A stretch of 55,242 nt of DNA. Source: Acidobacteriota bacterium (GTDB lineage: Bacteria; Acidobacteriota; Vicinamibacteria; Vicinamibacterales; SCN-69-37). This document shows positions 16,667 to 25,339 of the stretch, in pieces. The notes beneath the pieces are model-generated. The model did not search any database. It saw nothing but the letters and a program-made list of their open reading frames with translations, and was not told the origin of the DNA. Position 1 is the first letter of the stretch, and the number at the start of each line of letters is the position of its first letter. Made by a program: the position numbers and the translations under genes. The stretch is taken from assembly GCA_005799825.1 (NCBI GenBank), contig SYFT01000108.1, forward strand, positions 1 through 55,242, written 5' to 3'.

Positions 16667-17571
16667 ATATGACTCCGGTGGTTCGGCGGAATGCATGGAT
16701 AGCCTTCGCCGCCGTGTGCCTCATTTGGGGCACCACGTTTCTCGCCATCAAGATTGCGCTCGAGACTATCCCCCCATTTCTGATGGGCGGGATCCGGTAC
16801 CTCATTGCCGGAGTGCTCCTCGCCCTGTGGTTGCTCGTGCGGGGGCAGACCATGCCACCGGTACGCGAGTGGGGCCGTCTGGCCATGCTCGGCTTCCTGA
16901 TGATTACGCTCGGTAACGGCGGCGTAGTGTGGGCCCAGCAGTACCTGGCCAGCGGGCTGACGGCGATCGTAATTGCCACCTCACCGTTCTGGATGGTGGC
17001 GATTGATGCCTGGCTCCCTGGCGCCGATCGTCTCTCGCCGCGGCAGTGGGGCGGGCTGCTGATCGGGTTTCTCGGCATCGTCATGCTGGTGTGGCCCGAC
17101 ATCTCGCTTGGCGGAGTGACGGGCCGAGGCGTGGTGCTGGGCGTGTTGTCGGTGCAAGTGGCGTGTATCGCCTGGGCGATTGCATCGGCGTACACGCGCC
17201 GGCACTCCATGTCGCGCAACGTGCTTGGCGTGGCTGCGGTGCAGATGTTCTTCGGCGGCCTGTTTATGACCCTTGCGGGCACCGCGATGGGGGAGTGGCC
17301 GCACTTGGCGTTCTCCCCGCGCACGCTGGCCTCGCTCGTCTACCTGACGGTGGCCGGCTCGGTCGTCGCGTTTACCGCCTATTCCTACGCGCTGCGCCAC
17401 CTGCCGATTGCCACCGTATCGCTCCATACGTATGTGAACCCTGTGATTGCAGTGGCGCTGGGGACGCTCCTTCTGGGTGAGCCTTTCCGGGTGTCAATGA
17501 TCGCCGCGGCTCTCGTGATCGTCGTGGGCATGCTGGTGGTGCGCCCGGTTAGGCGCCCATCACGAGCCTGA
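16663..17571 (+). CDS. EamA/DMT-superfamily transporter
   Basis: A 302-residue inner-membrane protein with ten hydrophobic segments in two EamA repeats (about 10-145 and 155-295). The first begins AFAAVCLIWGTTFLAIKIAL with the conserved WG, and the second ends LGEPFRVSMIAAALVIVVG, the usual closing motif. The family moves small metabolites or drugs; the substrate cannot be read from sequence. It overlaps the exoribonuclease gene by ATGA and is followed 25 bases later by the phosphoglycerate dehydrogenase gene, so export of an amino-acid-related compound is possible but unproven. Confidence 0.9.
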   Translation: MNMTPVVRRNAWIAFAAVCLIWGTTFLAIKIALETIPPFLMGGIRYLIAGVLLALWLLVRGQTMPPVREWGRLAMLGFLMITLGNGGVVWAQQYLASGLTAIVIATSPFWMVAIDAWLPGADRLSPRQWGGLLIGFLGIVMLVWPDISLGGVTGRGVVLGVLSVQVACIAWAIASAYTRRHSMSRNVLGVAAVQMFFGGLFMTLAGTAMGEWPHLAFSPRTLASLVYLTVAGSVVAFTAYSYALRHLPIATVSLHTYVNPVIAVALGTLLLGEPFRVSMIAAALVIVVGMLVVRPVRRPSRA

Positions 17572-17596
17572 TATCCTTGGCCGGACCGACCGTGCC

Positions 17597-18766
17597 ATGC
17601 ATACCGTCCAGACTCTGAACAACATTGCTGCTGCCGGCCTCGAGCGGTTGCCACGGGAGCGCTTCACCACCGGCGCCGACCTTGTGGACCCGGATGCCAT
17701 CCTCCTGCGGTCAGCGGACTTGCACAAAGCCACGTTCGGGCCGTCGCTGAAGGCCATCGGCCGGGCTGGGGCCGGGGTGAACAATATTCCGGTGGCGGCG
17801 ATGACCGAGCGCGGCATCCCCGTGTTCAACGCGCCTGGCGCGAATGCCAATGCCGTCAAGGAACTGGTGATCGCCGGTTTGATCCTGGCGAGCCGGCACA
17901 TTGTGCCGGCTGTGGAGTTCGCGCGCCGCGTAGGTGACGCCGCCGGGTCAGACGCCGAACTGCACAAGGCAGTGGAAGCCGGCAAGAAAGCATTCGCAGG
18001 TACCGAGCTTCCTGGACGGACCCTTGCGGTGATCGGCCTTGGGGCTATTGGCGGCCGCGTGGCCAACGCCGCAGTGGCGCTGGGCATGCAGGTGGTCGGC
18101 TACGACCCCGGGCTGACGCTGGATGCCGCCTGGCAACTGTCACCCGCCGTGGTTCGCGCGCGGTCGCTGGATGAAGCGTTGCGCACCGCGGACTTCGTCA
18201 CGCTGCACGTGCCGCTGGGACCGGCCACGCGCCACCTGATTGACGCCGATCGGCTGAAGGCGATGAAACCCAGAAGCGCCGTGCTGAATTTCGCACGCGA
18301 CGGAATCGTGGACGAACCGGCCATGCTGGCCAGCCTCGACGCTGGGCACACGCTCGCGTACATCAGCGATTTCCCTACAGCGCTGACTGTGAAACACCCG
18401 AAGTGCGTGACCACCCCTCACCTGGGTGCGTCCACGGCCGAGGCCGAAGACAACTGCGCAATGATGGTGGCCGATCAGGTGCGTGACTTCCTGGAACACG
18501 GCCATGTGCGCAACGCCGTGAACTTCCCGGATCTGGTGGCCCCACGCCAGACTGCGCATCGTTGTGTCTGCGCCTGCGCCGCGTCCGAGCAGGCGGCGGC
18601 CAATGTCACCAATGCGTTCGCAGCAGCCGGTGTCGCCGTAGTGGGTTGGGCCAGCGCTACCAGGGACGTTGCCTACGTGGTAGCCGACGTGACCGCACCC
18701 GTGCCCGCCGCCGCGCTCAATCGCCTCAAGGCGATCAACGGTTTGTTGATGTTGCGGTTGATCTGA
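17597..18766 (+). CDS. serA: D-3-phosphoglycerate dehydrogenase, short ACT-containing form
   Basis: A 389-residue D-2-hydroxyacid dehydrogenase. The NAD-binding motif VIGLGAIGGRVA is at about 141-152. The substrate and catalytic Arg are in FARDGIVDEPA, and the catalytic His in PHLGASTAEAEDN. The C-terminal 70 residues look like an ACT regulatory domain. In place of the common catalytic Glu segment the protein has YISDFPTAL, as in the clostridial-type PGDH subgroup I know by its DFP motif, which also carries EDNC after the His. It oxidises 3-phosphoglycerate in the first step of serine synthesis. A REPIN-like doublet follows the stop by 9 bases. Confidence 0.88.
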   Translation: MHTVQTLNNIAAAGLERLPRERFTTGADLVDPDAILLRSADLHKATFGPSLKAIGRAGAGVNNIPVAAMTERGIPVFNAPGANANAVKELVIAGLILASRHIVPAVEFARRVGDAAGSDAELHKAVEAGKKAFAGTELPGRTLAVIGLGAIGGRVANAAVALGMQVVGYDPGLTLDAAWQLSPAVVRARSLDEALRTADFVTLHVPLGPATRHLIDADRLKAMKPRSAVLNFARDGIVDEPAMLASLDAGHTLAYISDFPTALTVKHPKCVTTPHLGASTAEAEDNCAMMVADQVRDFLEHGHVRNAVNFPDLVAPRQTAHRCVCACAASEQAAANVTNAFAAAGVAVVGWASATRDVAYVVADVTAPVPAAALNRLKAINGLLMLRLI

Positions 18767-18775
18767 GGCAGACAT

Positions 18776-18860
18776 TCGGGCTTGAGGACCAGCCCGAGCT
18801 ACGTACCGGCCGAGCTCGACCTGTTCCGAACGAAGCTCGGCCTATTCCTCAAGTCCGAGG
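18776..18860. repeat. Inverted pair of GTAG-headed hairpins (REPIN-like doublet), copy 1
   Basis: The left hairpin (18776-18802, minus) reads GTAGCTCGGGCT, GGTCCTCA, AGCCCGA. The right one (18832-18860, plus) reads GAAGCTCGGCCT, ATTCCTCA, AGTCCGAG; its head is degenerate (GAAG for GTAG). They face outward around about 29 bases. The same arrangement recurs at 47843-47942 with near-identical arms and loops. The right hairpin overlaps the stop codon of the fabZ-like gene (18849-18851). Confidence 0.72.
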
Positions 18861-19298
18861 ACCGAGGGCGAACGTCATGGTGCCGTCGAGGACGACGCGC
18901 CCCTTCACGGTAGCTTTGCCTTGAAGCACACCCACCCGGCTGCGAAGGCGCTTGACCACGGTCTCGATGCGCACCACATCGCCCGGATGCACGGGGCAGC
19001 GGTAACGCACGCGGTCGATCCCCATGAAAAAGATGAGTTTGTCCTGGTTCTCGGCCTTCGAGAGAATCAGGATGGCGCCGACTTGTGCGACCGCTTCGGT
19101 CAACAGGGTAGAGGGCAGCGCCGGCCGCTGTCCTGGCGACCTCGACAGAGACCGTTCGTTGTCCGAAATGTTCTTGATACCCACGATCCGGTGGTCAGGC
19201 TGAAGCTCGATGATGCGGTCCACCAGAAGGAACGGATACCGATGCGGCAGGATGCGTTCGATTGCCGAATAGTCGAGGGGAAGCTGTAGGTCGGTCAT
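18849..19298 (-). CDS. fabZ: FabZ-like 3-hydroxyacyl-ACP dehydratase with altered loop
   Basis: A 149-residue hot-dog-fold protein. The catalytic His is in ILPHRYPFLLVDRI (about residue 20) and the catalytic Glu in LLTEAVAQVGAILI (about 68). The family normally has a conserved GHFPG segment and MPG just before that Glu; here the region reads LSRSPGQRPALPSTLLTEAV, so both motifs are lost while spacing is kept. VHPGDVVRIETVV and GVLQGKATV are typical FabZ strands. It dehydrates 3-hydroxyacyl-ACP in fatty acid synthesis, but the changed loop could shift substrate range. No lpx or other fab gene is adjacent. The gene faces the GAF-SpoIIE gene across a 65-base divergent spacer. Confidence 0.85.
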   Translation of the reverse strand: MTDLQLPLDYSAIERILPHRYPFLLVDRIIELQPDHRIVGIKNISDNERSLSRSPGQRPALPSTLLTEAVAQVGAILILSKAENQDKLIFFMGIDRVRYRCPVHPGDVVRIETVVKRLRSRVGVLQGKATVKGRVVLDGTMTFALGPRT

Positions 19299-19324
19299 GG
19301 GGTCGGAGCGCTGGACAAACTAAG

Positions 19325-19330
19325 TATAAT
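19325..19330 (+). promoter_or_regulatory. Possible -10 element (TATAAT) of the GAF-SpoIIE gene
   Basis: A perfect TATAAT lies 33 bases before ATG 19364 in the spacer between fabZ and the phosphatase gene. No good -35 hexamer is found at 16-18 bases, so only the -10 is proposed. The overlapping TATACT on the other strand could serve fabZ. Confidence 0.35.
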
Positions 19331-19363
19331 TGCAACCAGTTCCTCCCGCGTTGTTTGCCTGCC

Positions 19364-21148
19364 ATGACCCCGCTTCCCGCCAACCGTCTGCCATCACACC
19401 TGTCTGCGGGCAGCCAGGAGCGTGATGTCCTGCTGACGCTGTTTGACCTGGGCGGCCAGGTGGCGTCGGTCGTGGAACTGAACGAGCTCCTGCAGAAGAT
19501 TCCCGAGCTGATTGGCCGTCTGATTCCGTTTGACGCGTTCGCCGTCTACCTGCTGGACGATAAACACCGCGACCTGCGGATTGCCTACGGCGTGGGATAT
19601 CCGGATGCCACGCACTATCGTCCCCGCATCACCGACGGTATTGTGGGGCGCGTGGTCAGCACCCAGGAAACCATGCTCGTCGACGACATCGCGCTTGAAC
19701 CGAGCTACGTGGAAGTGGTGCCCGGCATGGCCTCGACGCTAGCCGTCCCGCTGGTGCATAAGAATAAGTCCATCGGTGCGCTCAATGTGCTGAGCCGATC
19801 GCGCGACATGTATTCGGAGCGCGATGCCGCCATCCTGAGGCAGTTTGCTGCGCACGTGGCGGTGGCGCTGGTCAACGCGCGTCTCTTCGAGCAGCAGCGG
19901 CTCGACACCGAAGCGTTTGAGACGCTGGCCGAGATTGGTCGCGACGTCGCCGCGCTCATGGACCTCGACGAGTTGCTCTCGAGGATTGCGCAGCTGGCCA
20001 GGCGCGTGGTGGACTACCGCACGTTCGGAATCCTTCTGCTTCACGAGACCACCAGGGAACTTGAGATGAAGGTCGCCGTGCAGTTCGGCGATCGCGTGGC
20101 GCTGCCCAAGGTTCCCCTTGGCGAGGGACTTGTGGGCTACTCGGCACTACATCGCGAGCCGGTGATGGTACCCGACGTATCGAAGGACCCGCGCTACATC
20201 AAGGCGGTTGACGACGTACGGTCGGAGCTTGTGGTGCCGATGTTGCTCAAGGATCGCTGCATCGGTGTCTTTGACCTCGAGAGCCCGGAACTCGACGCCT
20301 TCACCAAGCGCGACGTGGAAATCCTGACGCTGCTGGCGAGCCAGGCGGCGGTCGCGATCGAAAACGCGCGGCTCTACGAAGAAGGGTCGCAGACCGAGGC
20401 GCGCCTGGAAAAGGAATTGCGGTTTGCCCGTCGCGTGCAGGCTGCGCTACTGCCGACCAAGTTGCCTAAAAAACTGAAGGGCGTTGATGTGGACGCGTCT
20501 TTTTCGGCGGCACTCGAGCTGGGTGGCGACTTCTACGACTATCTCGTGCCCGAGTCGCAGACGCTCATTGTGGCGTTGGGCGATGTGTCAGGCAAAGGTG
20601 TGCCGGCGGCGCTCTACAGCGTATTTGCTGGCGAACTGGTGCGTGGCCGCACGTTCCGCCGCCGATATGTGCCCGAGCGATCGTCGCCCGCTGCGGTGCT
20701 GATGTCGATCAACACCATCCTCTACGAACGTCAGCTGGAAGAGTATTACTGCACGCTGTGTTACGCGATCTTCGATCTCAAACGGAGGAGTGTGACGCTG
20801 GCCAACTCCGGCGTGCCGTTTCCGGTGAGGGCGTCTGGCGAGACCTGCGGCCTGATTGAGGCGCCTGGCGTGCCGCTCGGTTCATTCCCCGGAATGACGT
20901 ACGACGAAGTGACGCTGCCGCTCACCTCGGGTGACGTGTTTGTATTTTGCTCGGACGGCGTGTCAGAGGCGATGAATCGGAAGAACGAGGAGTTCGGAAG
21001 CGGACGCCTGATCGATGTGGTCTCAAAGACCAGACACCTCACCGCCAAGGAAATCGTCGACTCCATCGTCGAAGCCGTCGAAGCGCACCGCGCTGGGTTT
21101 CCCCCCAATGACGACACCACTGTGGTGGCATTAAAGATAACTTTGTAA
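19364..21148 (+). CDS. GAF-GAF-SpoIIE (RsbU-type) protein phosphatase
   Basis: A 594-residue soluble protein. GAF domains occupy about 30-170 and 185-330 (each with a MLVDDIA- or VMVPDVS-like strand and a final AVALVNARLFE or AVAIENARLYE helix). A coiled linker leads to a PP2C domain of the SpoIIE class at about 375-594, with ELGGDFYDYL, VALGDVSGKGVPAALY, CSDGVSEAMN and NDDTTVVALK, so all metal-binding Asp residues are kept. Such proteins dephosphorylate anti-anti-sigma factors in partner-switching circuits. No STAS or anti-sigma gene is near. ATG 19364 was preferred to the longer frame from 19262, which reads back into fabZ. Its stop lies at the left edge of a 26-bp inverted repeat. Confidence 0.9.
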   Translation: MTPLPANRLPSHLSAGSQERDVLLTLFDLGGQVASVVELNELLQKIPELIGRLIPFDAFAVYLLDDKHRDLRIAYGVGYPDATHYRPRITDGIVGRVVSTQETMLVDDIALEPSYVEVVPGMASTLAVPLVHKNKSIGALNVLSRSRDMYSERDAAILRQFAAHVAVALVNARLFEQQRLDTEAFETLAEIGRDVAALMDLDELLSRIAQLARRVVDYRTFGILLLHETTRELEMKVAVQFGDRVALPKVPLGEGLVGYSALHREPVMVPDVSKDPRYIKAVDDVRSELVVPMLLKDRCIGVFDLESPELDAFTKRDVEILTLLASQAAVAIENARLYEEGSQTEARLEKELRFARRVQAALLPTKLPKKLKGVDVDASFSAALELGGDFYDYLVPESQTLIVALGDVSGKGVPAALYSVFAGELVRGRTFRRRYVPERSSPAAVLMSINTILYERQLEEYYCTLCYAIFDLKRRSVTLANSGVPFPVRASGETCGLIEAPGVPLGSFPGMTYDEVTLPLTSGDVFVFCSDGVSEAMNRKNEEFGSGRLIDVVSKTRHLTAKEIVDSIVEAVEAHRAGFPPNDDTTVVALKITL

Positions 21149-21224
21149 TTAGGAACTGACGGCACTGACGGAAATTGGGGCGCTCGTAGTTTCTCAGTTC
21201 CGTCAGTTCCGCCAATTCCTAATT
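21147..21224. repeat. 26-bp imperfect inverted repeat downstream of the SpoIIE gene
   Basis: The left arm (21147-21172) begins AATTAGGAACTGACGG and the right arm (21199-21224) is its reverse complement with 3 mismatches in 26 positions, around a 26-base loop. The TAA stop of the phosphatase gene shares its last two bases with the left arm. Within each arm the unit (G)GAACTGACGG recurs imperfectly. No T-tract follows. The rest of the spacer up to 21438 holds no gene that I can see, only a short GGGGGA/TCCCCC hairpin over the stop of the next gene. Confidence 0.6.
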
Positions 21225-21438
21225 GAATGAAGCCGCTCGGCCGTCAGACAACGAGCCACGGAATGCTGCGATGCCAGCGCCTGCCTGTCGTGAGAAAGAC
21301 ACATCCCGCGTGACGTCGAGCGACTTCACTACGCTTCGACACTCAAGACGTGTGCCGTACGGAAACGCGAGTAAAACCAAGGGCCTCTAGCCAGTTCACT
21401 GTACGCAACCGATGACGATGGAGGGGGAGCGTGTCCCC

Positions 21439-22614
21439 CTAATGCGCCGCGGCGGTGGCGGATGCGGCGTCGGGGCAAATGACGGCAGAGAGTTGCGCCG
21501 CAATGAGGCGGGCGACCGGCAGGTGATGGCCTTCAGACAAAGGTTCTGAGGCCTCGGCCGACAGCACGCCCACGCACCCCGTGGAGCTGATGAGCGGAAC
21601 CGCCAGGGCGCCCAGGCCTCCGTCCGCCGTGCTGGGCACCACCTGGGGTTGAAGGGTGCGGCAGGCGAGCGATGTCACGTTGTCGGCTGATACCGGAAGG
21701 TGGCCAAGCCGCTTCAACATCCGGTCGGAGTAGCCGTGGCCGAGTGAGGCCCGCAGCGTCTGGCCGGACTCGTCGAGGACCCAGAGCACCAGGCCGTCGG
21801 CGCCAATCGCGGCCGCCGCGCGGCTCAGCAGGGCAGGAAGGTCGCGGCCATCGAGCAACCGTGCCAAGTCCACGCAGACATCCGCCGTATCGGCCAGAGA
21901 GGGCGTTTGGAAAATAGAAGGTGCGGGACGAACCACTTCCGGCTGGGACTCGGGTAGCTGGGCACTGGCTACCGCGGCCACCGCAGAGGCGATTTCCACC
22001 GGCGCACCTTTGCCGATCTGACGGTAAGCGACGAACCCCACGAGCAGGGTAAACAGAAGGCCTCCCGCGAGTAGGCCCTGGCGATACTGCGTGGTGGTGG
22101 CCAGCACCTGACGGGCTGAGTAGATCTCGGTGTCTCGTGCCGCCGACACGTTGGCTGAGATGCGTCCGATGATCTCGAGGCTGCCCACAAAGATGACGTC
22201 CGAAGCCAGGATGAACTGCTCGCTGTCCACGTAGTTCCTGGCGCGCGCGTCCGAGGTGCGCAGCGTGCCAAGTTGTTCGAGAGCCGCGTCGTAGTGCGCA
22301 AGGGCACCGGCGGACCGCGTGGCCTGCTGACGATCGCGCAGTGTGCTTTCCACGCGAGTCGCTACGCTGTCGAACTGGTTCATCCGGACCATTGAACCCT
22401 GGCCGGCCGCGACGTATGCAGCTTGGGCATGGCGCAACTCGCCCAGTGCGAGGTCCGTGGCGTTCAGTTGCTGCGTGATGGAATCTTCCAGAAAGCGATC
22501 GCGGGCTACTTGCTGATCAAATCGAAAAGTCTGAATGCCAGTGCCGACTGCGACGACCAGGGCGAGCACTAGAAGCACAAGAATCCGGCTTTTATTGGGC
22601 GCCCTGTTTGGCAT
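21439..22614 (-). CDS. Membrane-anchored GAF-domain sensor without output domain
   Basis: A 391-residue protein. A membrane segment at about 10-30 (ILVLLVLALVVAVGTGIQTF) is followed by a helical periplasmic region of about 145 residues resembling CHASE3/four-helix sensor domains, then a second membrane segment at about 180-198 (GLLAGGLLFTLLVGFVAY). A cytoplasmic linker rich in Ala and Pro leads to a GAF-like domain at about 245-385 (LLSRAAAAIGADGLVLWVLD). No kinase, cyclase, phosphatase or DNA-binding domain follows, so output must come through a partner. It starts 25 bases from the divergent lipid-kinase gene. The family is unrecognised beyond the GAF domain. Confidence 0.75.
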   Translation of the reverse strand: MPNRAPNKSRILVLLVLALVVAVGTGIQTFRFDQQVARDRFLEDSITQQLNATDLALGELRHAQAAYVAAGQGSMVRMNQFDSVATRVESTLRDRQQATRSAGALAHYDAALEQLGTLRTSDARARNYVDSEQFILASDVIFVGSLEIIGRISANVSAARDTEIYSARQVLATTTQYRQGLLAGGLLFTLLVGFVAYRQIGKGAPVEIASAVAAVASAQLPESQPEVVRPAPSIFQTPSLADTADVCVDLARLLDGRDLPALLSRAAAAIGADGLVLWVLDESGQTLRASLGHGYSDRMLKRLGHLPVSADNVTSLACRTLQPQVVPSTADGGLGALAVPLISSTGCVGVLSAEASEPLSEGHHLPVARLIAAQLSAVICPDAASATAAAH

Positions 22615-22639
22615 TGGCCGCTACTATAACACTGCCCCC

Positions 22640-23557
22640 ATGCGTGTTGGCATCGTGATCAATCCGATCTCCGGGCGTCGCGGAAGCCGGCCAGGTGAAC
22701 CCGCGCGTCGCCGCGCATTCATAGAATCCCGCACGGCCGCGCCGGGCATCAACGCCACCACCGTCATGACTGAAGGGCCGGGCCACGCCCGCATGCTGTC
22801 GCACGCGTTTGTGGACCAGGGATATGACACGGTGATTGCCATGGGCGGCGACGGCACCGTGAATGAAGTGGCGCAGGCGCTGGTGGGAACGCCCACGGCA
22901 CTGGGAATCCTGCCGTGTGGGTCGGGGGATGGCCTTGCGCGTGGACTGCGACTGCCTTCAGGTGCCGATGCAGCGATGGCGATCGCACTGTCGTCATCGT
23001 GCACGGCCATCGATGTCGGAACGGTCGGCGACCGGATCTTCCTCAACATCGCCGGCGTCGGTTTTGACGCGGCCGTGGCGCGCGCCTTCGCCGGCCGCTC
23101 GCAGCGCGGAGCCATGGGATACGTGAAGAGTGGAGTGTCCCTCGCCTGGACGTACTCGGCAGACCACTACGAAGTGAAGTGGCACACCGGGGATGGTGAA
23201 GAGGCGAGACGCGGCCGCAGATTTCTAGTGGCGTTTGCCAATGCGCCCACCTATGGGAATGGCGCGGTGCTGGCGCCGGACGCCAGCCTCCAGGATGGCG
23301 TGCTCGATGTCGTGCTGGTGGATGCCGGCACACCACTGCAGCAGTTCTGGCGGGGCAGACGGCTGTTCTGGCGGAGTGGCAGCCCTGCACACGGCCTCGA
23401 GCGATCACGCGCCACCAGGGCTACCGTGCACGGCTCCGCCCTCGTATGCCACGTGGACGGAGAAGTCTTTGAAACGTCCGGGGCGCTGGAGATTGGCGTG
23501 CGCCCAGGAGCGCTTCGCGTGCGGACGGGTCCTACTCCACGAGGCGCAGCGGAATAA
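22640..23557 (+). CDS. Diacylglycerol/lipid kinase family protein
   Basis: A 305-residue protein of the DagK catalytic family (YegS/DgkB-like). The nucleotide-binding parts are INPISGRRGS at 7-16, AMGGDGTVNEVAQAL near 68-82 with the GGDGT signature, and LPCGSGDGLARGL near 92-104, where most relatives have GTxNDxAR. It uses ATP to phosphorylate diacylglycerol or a related lipid at the membrane face. ATG 22640 was chosen since the longer frame would run antisense into the divergent GAF gene. Its 3' end overlaps the convergent nuoG end by 26 bases. Confidence 0.88.
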   Translation: MRVGIVINPISGRRGSRPGEPARRRAFIESRTAAPGINATTVMTEGPGHARMLSHAFVDQGYDTVIAMGGDGTVNEVAQALVGTPTALGILPCGSGDGLARGLRLPSGADAAMAIALSSSCTAIDVGTVGDRIFLNIAGVGFDAAVARAFAGRSQRGAMGYVKSGVSLAWTYSADHYEVKWHTGDGEEARRGRRFLVAFANAPTYGNGAVLAPDASLQDGVLDVVLVDAGTPLQQFWRGRRLFWRSGSPAHGLERSRATRATVHGSALVCHVDGEVFETSGALEIGVRPGALRVRTGPTPRGAAE

Positions 23558-25307
23558 CGTCGGCGCGAGGGAGTGGACCGAAGTCTTCGCCAAACTTCAC
23601 CGGGGGCAGGTCCTGGAACATCGAGTCCCACTTGCCGCGCTCAGACGGGTTTGACGCCTGCATGTATTGCCGCGCAGAGACGGGCCGCGAGAACGCCACC
23701 TCCGACAACTTGGCGTAACCAGGCACAGCGGACAGCGCCGAGGCAATGGCCTGGCGCACGGCGCCGGCCGACGACTCGGTCATATCGGCGCCGAAGGCCA
23801 CCGCCACTTTCGACAGAATCTGCCAGTCTTCCGCGGCGTCTCCTGGAGGCGTAATCACGCGCGAGGCCGTCTGCACGTGCCCGGTCATGTTTGTGAACGT
23901 CGCGTCTTTCTCGACAAACGCACAACCGGGCAACACGATATCGGCGTGTTCCGACAGGGCCGTCCTCAGCACGCCATGTACGATCAGCGTCGTGACCTTA
24001 CCGGCCGCGCGGGCGGCCACGATCCAGTCCGTCTCGCCAAGCGAGCCTTCGGGGCCGGTGTCCATGACATACAGCACCTTCACGCGGCCCGCATCAACCG
24101 CCGCGCGCAGTTCGCTGACGTCTGCCGGACCATCGATGGCGGCCATCATGAAGCCAAGATCGATGGCGCCGCGCAGGTTCGGTGCATCCACAGCCGGAAT
24201 CCGGAACTTCGTGTTGGCCGGTTGTGGTTTCTCGCGGTAGCGCCAGCCGAACGTCACCCCGCCAGTGAGCGAACCGAACTGCTTCAACGCGTAGAGTTCT
24301 TCGAGTGACGCGTGGCCCGACACCAACACGCGCGCGTGGGCTGCACCGCCGGCGCCGTCAACCGCCGCCTTGACCGCAATCAGCGCGTCGGCCCACGGTG
24401 TGGCATCAGAGCCGCGGCTGGTGCGCACATGCGGCTGAAGCAGGCGCCGGTCGCTTTCGATCCAGTGATAGTCGAAGCGGCCGAGGTCACACATCCAGTA
24501 GCTGTTGATCTCGGCGTTGTCCCGCGGCGTCATGCGCACCAACTGCGCGCCTTTTGCCCACTCGGGCTTCGCTTTGATCCACGCGGTGGTGTTGCAGCCC
24601 TTCGCACAGAACGTGCAGATGGTATCGACCGCCAGTGGGTTGTCCCACGGACGCGACTTGAAACGGTAGTCGCGTGTGGTGATGGCGCCCACCGGGCACA
24701 CGTCCACGAGGTTGCCCGAGAGCAGCGACACGACGCCCTGTTCTTCAAATGTCGCAATTTCGCTGTGCACGCCGCGCTGGAACACGCCGATCTGCGCATC
24801 GCCATCCACTTCGGCCATGAAGCGCTGACACCGCGTGCACATGATGCACCGGTTGCGGTTGAGCATGAGCGTGGGACCGAAGTCCACGTCGGCCTTCACA
24901 CCCTCGCCGTCAAACACGCGGCGGGGAAAGTCCATGCGGCTCCGCTCAGGGCCGTACGAATAGGAATAATCCTGCAGCGGGCACTCGCCGCCCTTGTCAC
25001 ACACCGGACAGTCGAGCGGATGATTGACCAGCAGGAACTCAAACACGCTGGCGCGCGCGGCCTCTACGTCGGGGGTATTCGTGCTCACGACCATGCCGTC
25101 TGTGCAGACCATCGAACACGAGGTCTGTAGCTTCGGCATCTTCTCGATCTTGACGATGCAGACGCGGCAGGAGCCATCAACGCCCAACCCGGGGTGGTAG
25201 CAGTAGTACGGCACATGACCGCCGCTGTGTATCACGGCCTGCAGCACCGTCTTGCCTTTTTCCACCGTAACTGGAGCCCCGTCAATCGTCAGCGTGACCG
25301 TTTCCAT
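23532..25307 (-). CDS. nuoG: NADH-quinone oxidoreductase subunit G, short form
   Basis: A 591-residue iron-sulfur subunit. Cys ligands seen in order: CYHPGLGVDGSCRVC and later SC for the 2Fe-2S cluster; HPLDCPVCDKGGECPLQD and MCTRCQRF for 4Fe-4S clusters; then CTFCAKGCNTT for the cluster at the start of the molybdopterin-oxidoreductase-like domain. NuoG passes electrons from NuoF through the peripheral arm of complex I. The protein is much shorter than the 908 residues of E. coli NuoG, as in many non-proteobacterial complexes. No other nuo gene is in the window. ATG 25307 starts directly at the ferredoxin fold (VTLTIDGAPVTVEKG). Confidence 0.93.
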   Translation of the reverse strand: METVTLTIDGAPVTVEKGKTVLQAVIHSGGHVPYYCYHPGLGVDGSCRVCIVKIEKMPKLQTSCSMVCTDGMVVSTNTPDVEAARASVFEFLLVNHPLDCPVCDKGGECPLQDYSYSYGPERSRMDFPRRVFDGEGVKADVDFGPTLMLNRNRCIMCTRCQRFMAEVDGDAQIGVFQRGVHSEIATFEEQGVVSLLSGNLVDVCPVGAITTRDYRFKSRPWDNPLAVDTICTFCAKGCNTTAWIKAKPEWAKGAQLVRMTPRDNAEINSYWMCDLGRFDYHWIESDRRLLQPHVRTSRGSDATPWADALIAVKAAVDGAGGAAHARVLVSGHASLEELYALKQFGSLTGGVTFGWRYREKPQPANTKFRIPAVDAPNLRGAIDLGFMMAAIDGPADVSELRAAVDAGRVKVLYVMDTGPEGSLGETDWIVAARAAGKVTTLIVHGVLRTALSEHADIVLPGCAFVEKDATFTNMTGHVQTASRVITPPGDAAEDWQILSKVAVAFGADMTESSAGAVRQAIASALSAVPGYAKLSEVAFSRPVSARQYMQASNPSERGKWDSMFQDLPPVKFGEDFGPLPRADVIPLRLVE

Positions 25308-25339
25308 AACCCCTAAATTGTACCCTGAGCGAGGGCAGG

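Noticed and set aside
24312..25130. 272-codon plus-strand open frame opposite nuoG
   Set aside because: Long but His/Arg-rich and motif-free. The Cys clusters of nuoG on the other strand explain the sequence.
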